Positions 1-10,418 of a stretch of 64,000 bases of DNA are shown here, piece after piece. This DNA comes from Callaeas wilsoni (lineage: Eukaryota; Chordata; Aves; Passeriformes; Callaeidae), in NCBI GenBank assembly GCA_013398955.1, contig VWPU01010350.1:1-64000 (forward strand), given 5' to 3'. Under the pieces are notes generated by a model. That model was not told where the DNA came from. It worked only from the letters and a program-made list of their open reading frames with translations, and did not search any database. The position numbers and the translations under genes are program-made. Every line of letters starts with the position of its first letter. The first letter of the stretch is position 1.

Positions 1-20
1 CCTCCCTCCCTCCCTCCCTC
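1..20. repeat. (CCTC)n microsatellite
   Basis: Five perfect CCTC units open the window and run into a pyrimidine-rich tract continuing to about position 80. The repeat may extend leftwards beyond the window edge. It is a simple repeat with no coding content. Confidence 0.9.
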
Positions 21-664
21 TCGTTCACACATCTCTTCTGCTCTCCCTTCCCTTTCCTTCTACCCCTTTCTCCCACACCCTCTGCCACGTGTAGATAGTG
101 TAGGTTAGGGACTACCATAGATTCCTAAAGATTTTTGCTTTTTATGTATTTGTCAAATATTCCTAGGTCTGTAGAATACTCTTACATAGTCATGTAGCTC
201 CTAGTCTTTTTCCTATTCATTCTCTTATGTTTTAGAACCGTAAGTTAACCTTCTAACACAATCCTGAAATACTGTTTAGTCTTATTTTCAAGAAGAAGTA
301 CATTTTGTTTTCCAATGAGAATCTCAGAAGACATAACAAGAAAATGGGGCAAAGAAGGCCTGAACCAACTCCAATGGGACAGTTAGGAGTGACTCAGAGG
401 CCACAAACACAAAACTATTTGGGTGCCTGAAGTTGGAAATTGCACCTTTTAGGTAACTGGCATGGACTCCAGATGTCTGAGGGACTAAGTATGAATCCCC
501 TGAACAGGGAGACATAAAAAACCTGTCAATATAAGAGTTAAACACAGATCTCCTTGTGAAAGCATGCTTTCCTCCACGTCTTAGGCACCAGTCAGGATTT
601 AAGGGGGATACCTCGCTCATGCAAAGCCCAGAACCCCCTCCAAGGACAGGCAAACAAGACCTCC

Positions 665-687
665 TGTTCTGTTCTGTTCTGTTCTGT
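665..687. repeat. (TGTTC)n pentanucleotide repeat
   Basis: Four perfect TGTTC units plus a partial fifth, in a slightly GC-richer stretch. A candidate length-variable microsatellite. Confidence 0.8.
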
Positions 688-1581
688 CTGACAGTCTCCA
701 GCAGAGCTGTGGCTTTGGGGGTGGTGTCACTGGCCAGCTGTGAGGGAACCCAGAGTTCGCCCAGAGTTCTGCAGACAGGGTCCTTACCTTAGCCTCAGGG
801 AATTGCCAGAAAGGACTGTGAATATCAGGCTGGCAGCTGTAATAAGAGTGACAAAATCTTACGGTTTTTTTTGCTTTTAGATCCAACAGACCAATGTTTA
901 TATTATGTATTAAGGAAGAACCTTGGAAAGAAGTCATCCAAAGCCTCCCTATCCAGCCAGGCAAAGACCCTGTGCATGAGGCTGCAAAAACATCTCATTT
1001 TCTTTTTTTACTGTATCTCTTCCTTCTCCTGAAAACTGTATTGTATAAAACAGTGCAGCTTCACTGGAAAACACGGATCATGTCTCCATCCCAGCCCTTC
1101 AACCTTAAGATCACAGACTTAAATAGTCTTTTTTCAAGAGTAGTTATTGTACCTCAGAACAGCAAAAAATAAAGGTAATTTGAATTGAGTAATTTTAAAT
1201 ACTGTATAACCGTGCCTTTTAATTAGGCTGCTTTTGTGGAGGAACTTACAAAAGTATCTCTTTATTCTTTCTAATAAAAGTAGAGCAGATGAGAGACCCA
1301 TCTGCTTTCCTTAAATCTTCTTTGAGTGATGGATGTTGAGTAAAGGTCTCATCTAGGAGAACAAACTTCCAACTGAACATTGTACTCTCTAAAAGCATTA
1401 CTTCAGAGCATTGATTTTTTAACTAACGGCATCACTTCAATTATAATGACATATTTAAACATATTCTGCACTGGAACACGTTGTTTGACATTTTTATACA
1501 TCTGGGTATACATGTATCTCCTTTTAAAGAGAGAAATAGTTCTCTCATCTGTTTTTTCCTTTAACATCTTTCAGTTTGAGA

Positions 1582-1610
1582 TCATATTGTGAGACATCCC
1601 CACAATATGA
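1582..1610. repeat. 10-bp perfect inverted repeat with 9-nt loop
   Basis: TCATATTGTG at 1582-1591 pairs with CACAATATGA at 1601-1610. Beyond the perfect stem, weaker pairing continues (CTTTC before it, GAAAG and CTGAAA after it), giving an imperfect longer hairpin. No function is indicated by sequence alone. Confidence 0.55.
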
Positions 1611-3485
1611 GAAAGATATCTGAAAAAACCCAGACATGAAAGGACTGTGTAATTTTTCTGCGCAGTCAACAGTAGAGGTTTATGAAGTTCAGAAGTATTT
1701 TAACCTTGCAACAGAAAGGAGGGTCTTTCATCCCTTTGCTTACATTATAGAGAAACTTTGTTTTAGACATAGGCAAAATACACTGAAAAGCAGCCCCTAC
1801 AGCAGAAAATAGTGCAGTCTACTTATGCAAGAGAAAAAAATAAGGGACAAGAATCATAGTATGCCAGTATTCAGCTGAGACCTGGAAAAATAAAAGGGTA
1901 TGTCTGAGGCCTCAGAGGAAAACCCTCTGTGTCTATGGAGAGAAACCACATGTTTCACATCATGGCACCCTAACATAGACATTGAAAATAGGTCAGAAAT
2001 GCCCATTTCTCCTAAATACCTATAAAGAGTCAAGGTGACTCATCTGTTGACATTCACATTAAAGCAAGATAAAACAGGTTAAATGATTCTCAAACCTGAA
2101 GACAACTTGATGGCCTGCATCTCGACGTGCCCTTGTCCCAGAGGCTTCTCCTGCTGCCTTCCAGCAGTCTGAGCCAGGAAAGCATGAACCACTGTGTCAA
2201 AAGACAAGAATATCAAATTCTGCATTCTTTCTGAGAAAGCAGAAAAGAGATCTCAAGTTACAGCATTCTAACCTTTTTTATTTTTTTTTCAAAACTATCT
2301 AAGAACTGCTAAGACAAAAACATCAGTATGGACCGTCAAGCCACAGCAGCAGAAACTCATGCGATTTAACTTACCTAGGAGGTCTTAAGTGGAAACCTAG
2401 ATTTCTACATCATCACTGGGCCATGTAGAGAAGAACCAGGCATGCCTAAATTAAGTAATAATTCTTTCCTGACCATATTCATAATTTCTAATTTAGGTTT
2501 AGCTGTTAGATGTCTGAAAATACACTGGATCAATATCTCAATCTCATTTTTACTGAGAGAAAAGAAGCAGAACAAGGCAACTCTGCCCCCTCTCCCTGTC
2601 CTATATCTTTGGCATGGCTGAAATAAGAACAAAGTCCAATTCTAAAATGTCAGGATGGGATTGGAAGGAAGGGAAAAAATGTTTGGTTAAAAACAGGAAA
2701 GGTACCAAAAAACTACTGAGTACGTACGTCATCCATTTTACTTCCTCTCTAGAAGCTAAATATTTCCAAGGATTAAAGGTTGTTCCCGTTCTTTTCAATG
2801 TTGTTGCTTTTCTTTTGCCAGATGAAAGGGTATAATGCCAGTCAGAGGTGTCACCTCTATTCAGAACTCCCCTTACTAAATGTCCCAGTCTTCATGTGAA
2901 TGTGTAGCATTAGTGCCATACCAAAAGAGATGAACACATAACATGAAGAGGCAGCTCCACAATCAGAAGGAAAGTGGAGATAAGGGACAGTATTCAATAA
3001 AATAAAGTAAGTAAACACACAAATTAAATAAAAGCAGAAATTAAAAAAAAACCCACACAACATATGACTGCTCAGCTAGTGATTAGAGAACAATTCCTAT
3101 TAGAATTATTTATTTTGCTGACATTTGGTATGTTGTCCTGTAGATACCCCATAGCTCTCTTAAGTTTACAAAGACATTAAATATATGAACAAATTCACAG
3201 CAGATAGTAAAATACCAGGTCTAGTTGCTTTACATTTCTAAGACTTCACAGAGTAAACATTCAGCCACGTATAATCCAGAAGTAAATTAGGCAAATGAAG
3301 CTCTTTTTTTTCATCATATTGCTTCTCTTGCAGATATTCATGTCCCAGGTCACCCTGATGTAGTTTAAGAGGTGACACAAAATGCAGCATGCATTTAAAC
3401 ACCTGTTTCTTACACCCAACAGTGACTCAGTATTAATTCCCGTGGTTAAAAAAAAAAAAAGCCTGGAGGCTACAGGAACTGTCTT

Positions 3486-3552
3486 TATTTTAAGCCACCC
3501 TGAAGGTCTCTCACCACTTTTTGCATGTTACAGGAGCACAGAAGTGTCTGAG
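3486..3552 (+). repeat. 67-bp unclassified dispersed repeat, copy A
   Basis: This segment matches the reverse complement of 9800-9866 over its full 67 bp with 6 mismatches and no gaps (about 91% identity). Similarity stops abruptly at both ends. It contains a splice-acceptor-like stretch, a T-run followed by CATGTTACAG then GAGCACAG. It does not match the CR1 or LTR families I recognise. It may be a fragment of an unclassified transposable element. Confidence 0.7.
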
Positions 3553-5146
3553 TTTTGACCTGTAAACTCAACATTACTTCAGCTGGGGCATATATTGGAG
3601 TTGATGTCAGTATAGAAAATATGGATTTAAAATGCTCTTTTGGAAGCAGAACAGGATTTCTTGTGGCTTGGGTGCAAGACTGTATTGACATAGAAAAAAG
3701 CTGTATTAATTCTGCAAGACTGATACAAATATGCCTCATCCTGACTAAAATTCAAAAAAAATCTCTAGCACTTTCCCATATTTGATATTTGGAGTAAAAT
3801 TCATACATGTTTTTTAGTTGCTTGATTTAGAAAGTAAAGTGTCCAGTTTAATAAAACTTGTCCCCAGGAAGTCTCTGTTTTCCTTTAATAAAGGAGGGGC
3901 ACAGGTTTACAAAATGAAAACTCTTGATTGCACAAAGACCTGTGTTTACCATATAGGTATAAGATAGGATGTAGATCTTCCAGGCAAAGAGAAAAAGGAT
4001 GCAAAAGAGCATCAGCCCTCGGTTGTGAGCTCCCAAATCTGCAGTCACAGCCTCCACATCCATCTCTTCATTTAGATCAGGGCTTTGATAATCTTGATGT
4101 TGTGTGAAGTGTTCAGAAGAATTGCTTTCATGTTCCCTGTTGTGGCTTAACCCAGTAGGCAGATAAGGCCCTCACAGCTCTGCTTTGCTGCCTCCAGTAG
4201 AAAGGGAGAGGGAATTGGAAGGGTAAAGTGAGAAAACACGGAGGCTGAGAGAAACGCGGTTTAAGAAGTAAAAGAAACAAATACACTAGCAAAGAAAACA
4301 TCCTGAGCACGAGGCCATACAGTCTGGGATGTTTCTTGGGCAAGTTAGAGTCAGTTGTCCTGGCTGTGCCCCCTCCCAGATCCTTGTGCACCCCCAGCTC
4401 CTCAGTGGTGGGTGGGGTGAGGAGCAGGAAAGGCCTTGGCTGGGTGTGAGCACTGCCCAGAAACAGGGAAAAGATCCCTGAATTATCCACATTGTTTTGG
4501 TCACAAATCCGAACCACAGCACCATACAGGCTGCTATGAAGAAAATTAACTCTAGTCCAGCCAAAAGCAGTATCCCTGTGGATACAGGGCTTCAGAGGTG
4601 GGGGCTTTGGCTTTAGGGTATAGAGCCAGCTGGTTCTGTCTTCTTCCCAAGCAGCAAGACTTTCCTCCTGATAATGGTGTATGGAGATAACACCTTCCAT
4701 GATCTCTGTGAAAAATATTATATATAAATGGCACACAGCCAATCCAAACTGGAATTTCTTCTCTATCTTCTTTTCCAAGTAAGGGGGGAAATCTCCTTCA
4801 GTTTGGAGCTAATGATGAGGCATTTGGAACATTTTCAGCAGCACATCCCTCTCATACAGAGCTTGAAGTTTAAGTGTGACTTTGGAGAAAATGTTTAAGA
4901 TAAAAAAAGATTCTTTAGAGCACAGCTATTTAAATAGAAGTTTAGTTAGGCACAATACAGTAAGGTTGTAATCATAGTTAAAATATTCATCCATTTCAAT
5001 ATGCTTATCAAAGGACTGACTTCTAGGGAGTTGATTACAAAACTTAATAAGGAATCTCAAAGAAACAAATGATGTCTCCAGAAATTACTGTCAATACTTA
5101 AGAAAAATAGTATCTGAGCTACTCAGAATTAATTTTAAAAGTATTA
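3553..5146. other. Non-coding DNA with a 216-codon chance-type ORF
   Basis: The longest open frame of the window by codon count lies on the minus strand at 4128-4778, 216 codons from ATG to stop, within a locally GC-richer stretch. The predicted product is rich in Leu and Pro, has no repeats, and has no motif I can assign to a family. It could be part of an untranslated or non-coding transcript. I do not call it a gene. Nothing else stands out. Confidence 0.5.
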
Positions 5147-5412
5147 CAGAATCACAGAATGATTTGGGTTTGACGGGACATTAAGGATCATTTAGTTCCA
5201 ACCCCCTGTCATGTGCAGGGACACCTTCCACTATCCCAGGTTGCTCCAAGCCTCATCCAACCTGGCCTTGAATACTTTAAGGAATGAGGCAGCCACATCT
5301 TCTCTGGGCAACCTGTGCCAGGGCCTCACCACCCTCAGAGGGAATTTTTTTCTTCCTAATGTGATCTAAATCTACCCTTGTTCAGCTTAAAGCCATTCCC
5401 CTAAAACTAATA
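5147..5412 (-). mobile_element. CR1 LINE 3' end, 5'-truncated
   Basis: About 265 bp of the 3' end of a CR1 retrotransposon, read on the minus strand. The plus strand starts with the reverse complement of the CR1 tail (ATCACAGAATGATTTGGGTT) and continues through CCAACCCCCTGTCATG, GGTTGCTCCAAG, CACCACCCTC and TCTACCCTTGTTCAG, all in canonical order. Only the 3' UTR-like terminal part is present and no reverse transcriptase frame remains, the usual outcome of incomplete target-primed insertion. Substitutions throughout mark it as moderately old. Confidence 0.93.
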
Positions 5413-5438
5413 GGTATATATTTATATATATATATAAA
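5413..5438. repeat. TA-rich microsatellite
   Basis: An imperfect (TA)n run directly abuts the 5'-truncated end of the CR1 fragment, so the element probably inserted into or beside an AT-rich target. Confidence 0.7.
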
Positions 5439-8061
5439 GAAACAGCTTTAACTCCTGCCAAATTTTTTATACTTTAAGAAATCTCAGAACATGCTCACAG
5501 CAGACGAAAGATGTTCCAGGGCTTCCTGGAATAAAGACTGGCCTCTCTATTAGCAAACTTCTTAAACTAATGAGGCCACCAACAGCATCTGTAAAGGACT
5601 TATGCCAGTACAAGATGAAAGCAGGGAATATATTTTTCTTCTCCTCAGCCTCTAAAGAAAACTTCCATCTCCAAAGTTCAGTATTATTCTCCTAACTTCT
5701 TAGTCTGTTCATCCCCTCAGCTCTTTTAAGGAAAGAAGCAGTGACCAGGATACAAAGAACAAAGGATCCTCTAAGTGGCACCAAAAAGAAACAGCCAAAG
5801 AGCAGACTGCCAGTTTCTCAATTTTTGCCATTACTAAAACTTCAGTATCAAAGACAAGACAGGCAAAGCTATGAGGATTACCCCCTTTGAAAAGCTTCTC
5901 AAAGTAATACAGTTTTGTCTGATTTTAATGGGAACCTGAAAAAAAAATTATAGTCTTAAACAGGAACAGCTTCTCTCATTAAGTATCAATTTTAATATTG
6001 TTATTGATTAAATATGTGATTTTGCATATATATTTCCACAGGAAAAGAAAATTAAACTTGGTTAAATGAGAAGTATTTACATTCTTGCTATTCAATATAT
6101 TGTGTATCTCAAGAGACTTTTTGCAAGATGTCTGTGTAGCGAATGAATTGATGTACTTTCTTTGAGTCATATTTATTTAAATACATACTTTTTACCATGT
6201 GCTTACTTTTTTAAAAATTATTTGTAACTGTTTAGGTTATCTCTGATTAAAACAAACCAAACAAAAAAAACCCAAACAAAACGAGGACATATCTAGACAT
6301 GACCCATCTGGCTATTTCCAAAAATGTATGGAATATGAATTATTTGTGATGGCCCAAAACTGAATTTTTTTCACTTTGAATATGATGCCTGTAGCTTTAA
6401 TTAGAATCTGTAGAATCAGTATTAATTCCAGTAGGGAATTGAATATGAAGACTGTGTGTGTTTGAGAGAAGGACGTAATTATACAGCAACTTATGAAAAC
6501 CCTTTTCATATTTAGTTTAATTTTTCCTTTCTCATTTTATGTCTTCCTTAATAAGACAAGGATTTAGTAGTATTGTGGTTGTTCTGCTTCCCCTTCATTA
6601 TCTGCTGTTTAACATAGGGTGGAGAACCCATGTTGAAAGAACAGTCTCTTAGGCAATTTCAAACTGGTTCTTGCATGTTTTCCAATCCCATTGTTGCCTC
6701 ATGAATAGTCCCTCCTTTATCAAATTTTCAAGGTAACATCCATGGTTTCTTTGATTTGACCTTTAAAGTGTTATTGTGTCCTTTAGTTCCATCATTTGTT
6801 ACATCAAGACTGATGCAGTCAACCAAGCCACCACGAAGTGACCTTGTTTTCACAGCTCAAAGCACCCAGCAACACAAATTAATCACAAAAGTAAAAAAAA
6901 AAAATTGCATTCTCTTAAAACCATATTGAACTGCATATCAGGAGCAAAGCTCTTAACTTGGGATTTTGCCTCTAAAAAATGTTGTTATTCAAAAGCTCTT
7001 GCTTCTGCTGTTGAAGAAAATGGAATATAAAATTTTAAAAAAACCTGGCAGGATTTGTTATGGATTATCTGAATAGTGCTGGCCCTGGGTGGGTATCATG
7101 CCAGGCAGACTTGGATGTGGGGATCAAGCCATTTGTTCTGAAAGGGTCTGACAGTTATCACACATTGGCCTTACCAATTACTAATGGAAATTTTCTTCCA
7201 GGCTCAGTGCTTTTGTAAAGGAAAGGAGCTCACACAGTACATCGTTATTGTATAGATGGTGATTCCACCACTTCCAAGTCACTCCATTGCATTATTATAC
7301 AAGTATCAAGCCACACAACATTAAATTACAGCTGACTGCCGTTCCTCAGTGTCTCTCATTGTGAAAGATCCTTACTGAGGAGGCTTTCTTAAAAAGTTTA
7401 TGTAGAATAAACAACATCCATCTCCTTTGAAATGTGTCTCTGGAAACAACAAGCAAAACCTGTGATCCATCTAAGAAAAAATAAATCCTACCAAAGATTA
7501 TATTTTCCTAATTACTCATTTTTTTAGTATGAAATGGTAATTTTTAATCAATAAAATAATTTTTATTTCATACACGCACATTTAGCTAAAGATTGTGTAT
7601 GTGGAACAAACTGCCTGGGATCTATTCTACCATCAGAAAGAAAATGGAGAGAAGAAAGAGAGTCCATAGCCCACGACTGAATCTAATATCTCCTGTGCTT
7701 TTAACTGGCTGATACCTTTTCATGCAGTAATAGTGCTGCAGTGGAAAGAGGTCTTTAGCAGTTCAATCTGTTCTCCTCGAAAAGATTAACTGTTGCTTCT
7801 TTCAGAATGAGACAGTTGTTTTTTTGTTTTTTATTCTTGAAATGGCAAAGATAGCAATTATTTCTGTAAAACCTCCTGTATTTTACGCACACACAGTTTT
7901 TCAGTTGCTTGAGATGGACTGTCAGATGTAAGAAAGCCTGAAAATATAATGGATTATTAAATGATTTTACTGTTATTTCTAAGAACAAAGATCTTGATTC
8001 CTGTTGTTAAGCAAATCAGAGAGAAGAATGAGGTGGCTGCTCCTGGAGCAATAAGAACATA
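5439..8061. other. AT-rich non-coding DNA, nothing recognised
   Basis: About 2.6 kb of AT-rich sequence with short A-runs (for example 6262-6270) and only small open frames. There are no recognisable repeats, RNA genes or exons. Confidence 0.55.
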
Positions 8062-8160
8062 CAAGGCCATGTTGGACAGGGCTTGGAGCAGCTTGGTCTA
8101 GTGGAATGAGATGCTCTTTGTGGTCCCTTCCAACCCAAAAACATTCTATGAGTCTATGAT
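8062..8160 (+). mobile_element. CR1 LINE 3' tail fragment
   Basis: About 100 bp in sense orientation: AAGGCCATGTTGGACAGGGC, then CTTGGAGCAGC, GGTCTAGTGGAA, GGTCCCTTCCAACCC, and the terminal ATTCTATGAGTCTATGAT octamer tail. A small internal deletion removes the segment that usually carries CCCTGCCCATGGCAGGGGG. Severely 5'-truncated. Confidence 0.92.
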
Positions 8161-8932
8161 ACCACTGTACTGTTCATAGTCATGTTTGCTCACTGCAAAA
8201 AATGCAATTTCTTTCCCCAAGATTGACCCTTTGTTAAAAACCAGAAAAAAAACTTTGTATCATTTTTATACACATTAATTTCTCTTGCAGCTGTGAAAAC
8301 GGCAAAGATTTTTTGTGAAAGATACCTTGCTGATATCTCTGATTACAGAAATAACAACGTATTTCAAGTAATTTTTAACTTCTACACACTCAAAATGGGA
8401 GTAATCCATTTTCTGATTAATTACTTCCGAGAAAGCAATGAATTCACAGAAGGAAATTTCAGAAAATTGGAAAAAAAAATGTTGAAAATATAGGAACATC
8501 CACAACGAATAATTTTTTTTTTAAATTGTAGCTAATAATTTTAAAAAAAACCTAATAAATCCCAAACTTTTAGAAACTATTTTGTCTATAGATTTTTTAG
8601 AAGTGGAAAAAACTAAAGGTGCAAAAACAACATTAATAATTATTATTTGTTCTTGAAGCTGATATAAAGAAATGTTTCATTCCTTGTATTTGCTAAAATA
8701 GAATTCATAAAGTTTGTGTAATGCAGACAGTGGGGTGTGTCTGTCAAAAGAGATCTTCTCACAGGAGGAAAAAGGAAGAGACTGGGAAGGGACTTAAGTC
8801 TCTAGTAGGTGGCTTTACAGATTTTGTAGTGTGACTGTTTATAAGTTAGATTATAGTAATCTCAGCCACCACTTTAAAGTCAATTATAATGACTTTCCAG
8901 GAAATTATTAATTCATTGAGCAGTCTGACTTA
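8161..8932. other. AT-rich non-coding DNA
   Basis: Contains A- and T-homopolymer runs near 8470 and 8510. A 66-codon frame on plus and a 76-codon frame on minus overlap here, and neither resembles a known protein. Nothing else is seen. Confidence 0.5.
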
Positions 8933-9345
8933 GAATCACAGTATGGCAGAATGGTTTGGTTTAAAGGGGAACTTAAAGACCATCCAATTCCAAGCCCCTG
9001 CCATGGGCAGGAACACTTCACACCAGGTAGCTCCAAGCGCTGTCCAACCTGGTCTTGGACACTTCCAGAGATGGGGAGTCTACAACCTCTCTGGGCAACC
9101 TGTGAAGCCAGGGCCTCACCACCTTTACAGTGAAGAATTTCTTCCCAATATCCCACCTAACCCTGCCCTCTGTCAGTTTGAAGCCATTCCCACTTTTCCT
9201 GTCACTCCAAGCCCTTGTCCAAAGTTCCTCTACAGCTTTCTTGTTACCACTTTAGGTACTGAAAGGTGCTCAGAAGTCTCCCTGAAGCCTTCTCTTCTCC
9301 AGGCTGAACAACTCCAACTCTCTCAGCCTGACCAGACCTTTGAAT
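8933..9345 (-). mobile_element. CR1 LINE 3' end, 5'-truncated (about 410 bp)
   Basis: Minus-strand CR1 beginning with the reversed tail (AATCACAGTATGGCAGAATG) and running through CCAAGCCCCTGCCATGGGCA, the TCTCTGGGCAACCTGTG block, GAATTTCTTCCCAATAT, TTTGAAGCCATTCCC, and CTTCTCTTCCAGGCTGAACA to CTCTCAGCCTGACCAGACC. This is one of the two longest CR1 copies here. A plus-strand frame of 141 codons across it is a by-product of CR1 antisense sequence, not a host gene. Confidence 0.95.
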
Positions 9346-10279
9346 ACGGCCTGGAAGTGAGAGACTGAGACTTAATAGTTGTAGAATTTACTGTACCATT
9401 GCATTTTCGAATGCAAAAGTAGAAAAAATAAGTTTATTCTATAAAAAACCCAACCAGATTGTAGAATGAAGCTACATATTGATAGTCCTTAGGCTGAAGC
9501 CCAAAATAAAGTTAACTCTTGCTGTGCCTTCAAAAAGTTTTATGAAATTCCTAGGAAAAAGTGTAATGAAGCATATTCTAGTGGATAACCATCATTAAAC
9601 AATGCCTTAAAGGTTGTAATAATGCTGATACAGAAAGAAAAATGATACATCTCTGGAATGATGCTCAAAATGAGATATTATTTTTTTCCTGCGGTTCCCC
9701 TATTATCCAGCCAAAAGACACAGAGAATTGCCAGTGATCTCGGATGTCAGGATGTTCATCCTTAAAAGGCTTATTCCAAAGGGCTTGCCCTGTCTTCATC
9801 TCAGACATCTCTGTGCTCCTGCAACATGGAAAAAATAGTGAGAGACCTTCAGGGTGGCTTAAAATAGAGAAATTTTTGTCTGTAAAATTGCATTGCGTTA
9901 AATAAAAGCCAATCACTCTCTGTTCATTTGAAGTAGCATTTTTTGTTTGCTTTTGTGCAAGGCTACCTGCATTCACTATGTGACAGCTGTTATGAAGCAC
10001 TGTTTCTGTGGTTATAACCAAAAGCATGGTTGGGGGGGGGCTTACAGAAACGAAGAATACCTAAAAAGGCCCAGTCTGCACTATTAATGTGCTGAGGAAT
10101 GAGAGGAGCAGCAGTGGTGATTTCCATGAACTTCTGCATTCTGCCTCAAAACCCCCTGAAACTTCAGTCTAGCCTTGCTTCCTCTTGAACTTGCTGTGCA
10201 TCTTAAAAACCGACCTTGTCCTTCCTCTGAAATAAATCATACTGAAATATTCTAGAACACTACAATGCATTTTTAAATA
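9346..10279. other. Non-coding DNA containing the second 67-bp repeat copy
   Basis: Besides the repeat copy at 9800-9866 it holds a 120-codon minus-strand frame (9665-10027) that includes that copy, and a G9 run at 10032-10040. The frame product has no recognisable family match. Confidence 0.5.
9800..9866 (-). repeat. 67-bp unclassified dispersed repeat, copy B
   Basis: Reverse-complement partner of 3486-3552, with 61 of 67 positions identical and no gaps. On the minus strand it reads TATTTTAAGCCACCCTGAAG, then a T-rich tract, CATGTTGCAG and GAGCACAGAG, a good 3' splice-site shape. Flanking sequences of the two copies do not align. The distance between copies is about 6.25 kb. Confidence 0.7.
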
Positions 10280-10418
10280 GAATCATAGAATAGCCTCAGC
10301 TGGAAAGGACCCACAAGGATCATCCAAGTCTGACTCCTGGCCCTGCACAAGATCCCACCGTGAGCCTGAGAGCAGGCTCATGGCCCTGACAACTCCCTCT
10401 TCCATCCCTGGATCAGTT
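10280..10418 (-). mobile_element. CR1 LINE 3' tail, divergent subfamily
   Basis: The plus strand reads AATCATAGAATAGCCTCAGC, TGGAAAGGACCCACAAGGAT, CATCCAAGTCTGACTCCTGG, CCCTGCACAAGATCCCACC. The CAGCTGGAAAGGACCCACAAGG form differs from the GGTTGGAAGGGACC form of the other copies and marks another CR1 subfamily. The 3' UTR end only; minus orientation. Confidence 0.88.

Larger units (their letters stand above)
1..3485. other. AT-rich non-coding DNA, no gene seen
   Basis: All open frames are short, with no recognisable domain or paired splice signals. Small structures inside it are a TGTTC pentamer repeat (665-687), a 10-bp inverted repeat (1582-1610), a 14-bp palindrome (1903-1916) and an A13 run (3448-3460). 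I see no CR1 or LTR here. Confidence 0.6.

Noticed and set aside
4128..4778. 216-codon minus-strand frame, the longest in the window
   Set aside because: No recognisable domain or family, Leu/Pro-rich composition, locally raised GC. In 128 kb of six-frame sequence one such frame is not very surprising. Not called a gene without transcript or conservation evidence.
8943..9368. 141-codon plus-strand frame with Pro/Ser-rich product
   Set aside because: It is the antisense strand of a CR1 3' end; the same applies to plus-strand frames at 27941-28331.
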